Below, one piece after another: positions 59,713-64,000 of a stretch of 64,000 nucleotides of DNA. Under the pieces are notes generated by a model that saw nothing but the letters and a program-made list of their open reading frames with translations, did not search any database and was not told the DNA's origin. Position numbers and translations under genes: made by a program. How positions within the stretch are numbered: position 1 is the stretch's first letter; the number at the start of each line of letters is the position of its first letter. Origin of the DNA: Micavibrio_C sp965231165 (GTDB lineage Bacteria > Pseudomonadota > Alphaproteobacteria > Micavibrionales > Micavibrionaceae); NCBI GenBank assembly GCA_965231165.1, contig OZ246421.1, positions 1,984,001 to 2,048,000 of the forward strand, in the 5' to 3' direction.

Positions 59713-61086
59713 TTATGCTGGCTGTGCCGCGGTCTGCTGATAGCGACGGCACAGACGTTGATTGGCCACATGGAAGATGATGCCGGTTACGATGTTGACC
59801 AGCGCCAGCGCCAGGAATATTCCCCTCACCCCATCATAATGGCTGCCGATCATGGCGGCGGGAATGGTCAGGACGATCAGCTTAACCACGATCATGGTGA
59901 AGGATTTACGCGGCAGGCCCATGGCGTTGAATGCAGAGCTCCAGCCCTGCACCAGATTGCCGAGGCCATAGGTGATGGGGACGATCCAGAAATAGAGCAT
60001 GGCTTGGTGGATGACTTGCGGATCGTCGGTAAAGGTGCGGACAATCGGCCCGGCAAAGACCACCAGCACGGCGGCGGCGGCCATTGACCAGATGACGGAG
60101 AAACGAATGGCGGTGTTCAGGGTTTCCTGAACGCGCGGATAGAGCTGCGCCCCCCAATTCTGGCCGATAATCGGTGCCATGCCGGTGGCGAGCGCCATGA
60201 TAATAATGAAGGTGAAGGCTTCGACGCGGTTGGCGATTCCAAAGGCGGCCACGGCAGTGTCTCCGTGTTGTGCCAGCAGGGCGGTGAGCACCGCGCCTGC
60301 GATCGGTTGCATGATCATGGCGATGCTGACGGGGATCGCGATTATCAGCAGTTTTTTGATGGAATCGCCGAACAGCGTCATGTGCCAGCGGCTGCGGCTG
60401 ATCAGGTGCTTTTTGTAATAGAGAACATACAAGGCGGCGAACGTTGTGCCTATATTGGCCAGTAATGTGGCGATCGCGGCACCTTGCACTTCCAGCCGGG
60501 GAAAACCGAACAGGCCAAATACCAGCACTGGCGCGATCAGTGCGTTTAAAATCGCGGCACTCACCATGATCAGGGCCGGGGTTCTGGTGTCGCCGGTGGC
60601 GCGGATGCCGGAATTACCGACCATTGGCACGGTCAGAAAGACGCTGCCCGCAAACCAGATAACCATGTAATCCTTGATAATCGGCATCATGGCCGGGCTG
60701 GCACCCATGGCGCTGAACAGTGGATCTATGGTCAGCAGGCCGATGGCGGCAAAGACGATGCCGCTTAAGAAGGCGAACAGAATACTGTGGGTGGCAACGC
60801 GGCGCACACGGCTGCGATTGCCCTGTCCTATCAGCCGCGAGAGCACGGACGATGCGGCGATGCCCTGCGCCATCACCAGGCTGAAAAGGATGTAGGTAAT
60901 CGGGAAGGTGAAGGAAATGGCGGTCAGTTCCGCCGTACCGAGCATCGAAATATACCACGTATCAACCAGCTGAAAACTGACGATGGCCAGAATGCCCCAG
61001 ATCATCGGCACGGTCAGGCGCACCAGATGACCCTTAACGGATCCGGTGGTCAGGTCGCCTTTCAGGCTGTAATCGGGTGTACTCAT
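59713..61086 (-). CDS. MATE-family multidrug/cation antiporter
   Basis: A 457-residue protein with twelve membrane helices in two homologous halves. It starts VKGHLVRLTVPMIWGILAI and includes LVDTWYISMLGTAELTAIS, GNSGIRATGDTRTPALIM, and in the second half IANRVEAFTFIIIMALATGMAPIIGQNWGA. These are DinF/NorM-type MATE signatures. It exports cationic drugs in exchange for H+ or Na+. It lies 41 bases downstream of the RND pump gene on the same strand, so the two may form an efflux operon. Confidence 0.9.
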   Translation of the reverse strand: MSTPDYSLKGDLTTGSVKGHLVRLTVPMIWGILAIVSFQLVDTWYISMLGTAELTAISFTFPITYILFSLVMAQGIAASSVLSRLIGQGNRSRVRRVATHSILFAFLSGIVFAAIGLLTIDPLFSAMGASPAMMPIIKDYMVIWFAGSVFLTVPMVGNSGIRATGDTRTPALIMVSAAILNALIAPVLVFGLFGFPRLEVQGAAIATLLANIGTTFAALYVLYYKKHLISRSRWHMTLFGDSIKKLLIIAIPVSIAMIMQPIAGAVLTALLAQHGDTAVAAFGIANRVEAFTFIIIMALATGMAPIIGQNWGAQLYPRVQETLNTAIRFSVIWSMAAAAVLVVFAGPIVRTFTDDPQVIHQAMLYFWIVPITYGLGNLVQGWSSAFNAMGLPRKSFTMIVVKLIVLTIPAAMIGSHYDGVRGIFLALALVNIVTGIIFHVANQRLCRRYQQTAAQPA

Positions 61087-61127
61087 AAATATATCCAGAG
61101 TCTTAAAAACGCGGTTCGCCCGCGAAC

Positions 61128-64000
61128 TTAGTCACTTTTTACCTGTTTTGCCAGTTCTCTGGCGGCATGCTCCGGCGAATTCGTGCGGCGGGCCAGCAGC
61201 GCGTAGAAAGTCGGTACGATAAACAGGGTCAGAAAGGTCGAAAATATGACCCCGGAGAAGATAACGACCCCTATCGGGAAACGGCTTTCGGCTCCGGCAC
61301 CCTGGGCGAAAATCAACGGAATGGCCCCGGCGGCGGTGGCAATCGAGGTCATCAGGATCGGGCGCAGACGCTGTTCACAGGCCTGCAACAAGGCATCATA
61401 GAATTCACGCCCTTCATCACGCATCTGGTTGGCGAATTCAACAATCAGAATACCGTTTTTGGCGGCCAGCCCCACCAGCATGATCAGACCGATTTGGGTA
61501 TAAACGTTGAGGCTGGCATCGGTCATATAAAGTCCCCACAGCGCCCCGATCAGCGCGAACGGCACAGCAGTCATAATCACCAGCGGGTGGATGAAGCTTT
61601 CGAACTGGGCGGCCAAAATCAGGAACACGGCGATCAGCGCCAGCAGGAAGGTCGCATAGACAGCGGTGCCGGTGTCCTTGAGTTTCTGGGATTCGCCCTT
61701 GTAATCGATCTGGGCTTCGGCGGGCAGGATGCGCCGTGCGGTGTCTTCCAGATAATCAAGCGCTTCGCCCAGCGTATAGCCGGGAGCGACGTTTGCCGAA
61801 ATTGTGATGGCGCGCAGGCGGTTATAACGGTTGAGCGATCCGGTGTCGGCGGTTTCGCGCAACGTGATCAGGTTTGAGAGCGGGATCAGCTCGCCGCTGC
61901 GTTCGGAGCGAACATAGACATTGGTGAGGTCAGTGGGTTTCAGCCGGTCGGCATCGCGGGATTGCAGCACCAGATCATACTCCTGCCCACGATCAATATA
62001 GGTAGTGATCTGCTTGGAGCCGAACAGGGTTTCCAGTGTTGCGCCAATCTGCCGGGTGGACACGCCCAGATCGGCGGCGCGGGTGGTGTCGATATCGATA
62101 CGCATCTGCGGCTGGGTTTCCTTGTAATCGTAATCGACGTTCAGCAGATTGGGGTTGTTGCGTACTTCCTCGATCATCAAATCGCGCCATCTTACCAGAT
62201 CGTCGTAATTGGTGCCGCCTAATACGAACTGCACAGGTGTGCTGGTGCCGCCGCCCGCGCCCAGACTGGGCGGCATGGTGGCAATCGCGTTGACACCGGG
62301 GATGGCAGTAAAGGCTTTTGACATGTCGGCCACAATATCTTTGGCGTGGCGGCGATCACCCCAGTTTTCAAGGCGGGTGATGGCGGTGCCGCCATTGACG
62401 GCATTGCTGGCACCAAAACCGGGGACAAGGGCGATGACGGATTGCGCTTCGCCTTTTTCCACCAGCGTCATCAGCTGTTTTTCAATCTCGCGCATGTTGC
62501 GTTTGGAATATTCAAGGCTGGAGCCTTCGGGTGCGACCATGCGGGTATAGAAAACGCCGCGGTCTTCGCGCGGTGCGAATTCGGACGGGATGCTGGTCAT
62601 GAAAAACCATCCTGCGCAGGACAGCAGCGCCATCACGATGAACAGTAATAACGGCTTTCTGATGCAGAACATGACAGCGTTCTTGTAAACCGGAATGCTG
62701 CGGTCGATCAGGGCATTGACTGAACGCGGAATGATGTTCAGGCGCTGATCGTGCGGGCGCTGACGCAGCAGTTTAGAACACATGACGGGTGTCAGGCTCA
62801 AGGCCGCCAGACAGGAAAACAAAACGGCAGCGGCCATTGCCCACGCAAATTCCGTAAACAGACGGCCAATATCACCCGGCATAAAGGTAATGGGCAGGAA
62901 CACCATAACCAGCACCATGGTGGTGGCCATAACAGCAAAGCCAACCTGGCGCGCCCCAAGGAAAGCAGAGGCTAATGGCGGTTTTCCTTCTTCAATTCTT
63001 TTATAGACGTTTTCGAGCACAACGATGGCGTCATCCACCACTAGGCCGATAGCTAAAATCAAAGCGAGGATTGTGACGAGGTTGATTGAATAACCCAGCG
63101 CGTAGAGCACGATAAACGACCCAATCAGCGATACCGGAATGGTCACTGCCGGGATGAGGGTGGCGCGCCAGTCGCCCAAAAAAGCCCAGATCACGGCCAC
63201 GACCAGAAAAATGGTCAGGATAATGGTTAGATAAACTTCATGGATGGCAGCTTCAATAAACAGGGATAGATCGAAAATTACTTTGAGCGAAAGACTTTCC
63301 GGCAGACTGCTTTGTACGTCCTTGACCTTGGCCAGTACGTCGCGAGCGACGGCCAGCGTATTGGCGTTGGATTGTTTGGTGATGCCGATGCCGACATTGT
63401 TGCGGCCATTGGCGCGCATTTCCGAACGCTCGTTGAGGGCGCCGACTTCGATGTTGGCAATATCGGAAAGGCGGGTCAGGTATCCATCTTCGCCGCGCTT
63501 GACGACCAGATTGCGGAATTCTTCGGGTTTACTGTAGGCGCGTTCGACGCGCATCGAGAATTCACGGTCGAGTGATTCGATGCGCCCTGCGGGCAGTTCG
63601 ACATTTTCGCGCTCCAGCGCGCTTTCGATGTCCTGCACGGTGATATTGCGGGCGGCCATGGCGGTGCGGTCGAGCCAGACGCGCATGGCATAACGGCGCT
63701 CGCCGCCGATACGTACATCGGCCACACCGTTGATCACGGAAAAACGGTCGGTCAGGTAACGGTCAACGTAATCGGTCAGGTCGAGCGGGCCCATGACGTC
63801 GCTTTGCAGCGACAGCCACATGATCGGGCTGGCGTCGGCGTCCTGCTTGGTGATTTGCGGGGCATCGACCTGATCGGGCAGGCGGCTGACAATCCTGTTG
63901 ACGCGGTCGCGCACGTCATTGGCGGCGGCATCGATATCGCGGCTGATTTCAAATTCAATCGAGATGCTGGACCGACCGTCAGAGGATTGGGACGATATTG
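61128..64000 (-). CDS. RND-family efflux pump inner-membrane protein (AcrB/MexB-like), N terminus cut
   Basis: At least 957 codons of an RND transporter of about 1040 residues. The frame runs through the right edge; the last readable residues upstream are FEISRDIDAAANDVRDRVNR, the usual start of the porter domain PN1/PN2. The proton-relay helix is present as ILALILAIGLVVDDAIVVLENV, followed by FLGARQVGFAVMATT; the second half has ENWGDR and GLAAKNGILIVEFANQ. It exports hydrophobic compounds with a fusion protein and TolC-type channel, which should lie beyond the edge. The last residues (ARELAKQVKSD) are cytoplasmic. Confidence 0.92.
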   Translation of the reverse strand, partial: ISSQSSDGRSSISIEFEISRDIDAAANDVRDRVNRIVSRLPDQVDAPQITKQDADASPIMWLSLQSDVMGPLDLTDYVDRYLTDRFSVINGVADVRIGGERRYAMRVWLDRTAMAARNITVQDIESALERENVELPAGRIESLDREFSMRVERAYSKPEEFRNLVVKRGEDGYLTRLSDIANIEVGALNERSEMRANGRNNVGIGITKQSNANTLAVARDVLAKVKDVQSSLPESLSLKVIFDLSLFIEAAIHEVYLTIILTIFLVVAVIWAFLGDWRATLIPAVTIPVSLIGSFIVLYALGYSINLVTILALILAIGLVVDDAIVVLENVYKRIEEGKPPLASAFLGARQVGFAVMATTMVLVMVFLPITFMPGDIGRLFTEFAWAMAAAVLFSCLAALSLTPVMCSKLLRQRPHDQRLNIIPRSVNALIDRSIPVYKNAVMFCIRKPLLLFIVMALLSCAGWFFMTSIPSEFAPREDRGVFYTRMVAPEGSSLEYSKRNMREIEKQLMTLVEKGEAQSVIALVPGFGASNAVNGGTAITRLENWGDRRHAKDIVADMSKAFTAIPGVNAIATMPPSLGAGGGTSTPVQFVLGGTNYDDLVRWRDLMIEEVRNNPNLLNVDYDYKETQPQMRIDIDTTRAADLGVSTRQIGATLETLFGSKQITTYIDRGQEYDLVLQSRDADRLKPTDLTNVYVRSERSGELIPLSNLITLRETADTGSLNRYNRLRAITISANVAPGYTLGEALDYLEDTARRILPAEAQIDYKGESQKLKDTGTAVYATFLLALIAVFLILAAQFESFIHPLVIMTAVPFALIGALWGLYMTDASLNVYTQIGLIMLVGLAAKNGILIVEFANQMRDEGREFYDALLQACEQRLRPILMTSIATAAGAIPLIFAQGAGAESRFPIGVVIFSGVIFSTFLTLFIVPTFYALLARRTNSPEHAARELAKQVKSD

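Noticed and set aside
61167..61877. Plus-strand frame opposite the RND pump
   Set aside because: Gln/Gly-rich antisense shadow of a conserved transporter.

Overview
The window looks like a chromosomal segment of an alphaproteobacterium. The evidence is a short one-parvulin SurA followed directly by rsmA, an NDUFA9-type dehydrogenase, a DgcB-like diguanylate cyclase and a BigR-like ArsR repressor. The finer lineage cannot be fixed from the sequence. No phage, transposase, integrase, rRNA or CRISPR was seen.

Bases 1-20,100 are mostly housekeeping: the tail of a Kup potassium transporter, a TerC-family protein, a GNAT, a HIT hydrolase, a KefB/C-type antiporter, ComM, an Ala-rich protein of unknown function, a GGDEF cyclase, a UvrD/PcrA helicase, an NDUFA9-like SDR, SurA, RsmA, an archaeal-type cytidylate-kinase-like protein, an SDR and an ArsR regulator. 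A minus-strand GT9/GT4 pair follows. A tRNA-Ser(GGA) lies at 21,523.

Bases 21,668-54,473 form one co-directional surface-glycan locus of about 33 kb, AT-richer in places than its flanks. Its left part (to 31,444) holds an HD protein with a damaged metal motif, an SDR, an APH-fold kinase, PseF, a UDP-uronate epimerase, a UDP-HexNAc 6-dehydrogenase, two GT4 enzymes and an AsnB amidotransferase. In the middle is a regulatory pair: an EPS-type MarR-like winged-helix protein with an extra C-terminal domain, and an RfaH-type NusG paralogue. About 50 bases downstream of the RfaH-like gene, in the leader of pseB, is TGCGGTAGCATGG. It matches 10 of 13 positions of the E. coli ops element, including the central GCGGTAGC. 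The tightly packed genes after it run for 21.7 kb and encode PseB, PseC, PseG, PseI and a probable PseH. Nested among them are a class III aminotransferase, a methyltransferase, a phosphoesterase and an ATP-grasp enzyme. Then come two large unusual probable GT-B glycosyltransferases, a PglK/MsbA-like flippase, an RmlD-like SDR, GT8-like and GT2 transferases, an FkbM methyltransferase, a second AsnB, two proteins of unknown function with probable beta-sandwich repeats, and an aldo/keto reductase. Together they predict a lipid-linked oligosaccharide containing pseudaminic acid and probably amidated uronic acid, with RfaH/ops-style antitermination of the long operon.

Bases 54,481-64,000 are again generic: a SAM methyltransferase, a minus-strand MscS - CPA2 antiporter - CorA ion-homeostasis operon, an AsmA-like membrane protein, a MATE exporter and most of an RND efflux pump that runs off the right edge.
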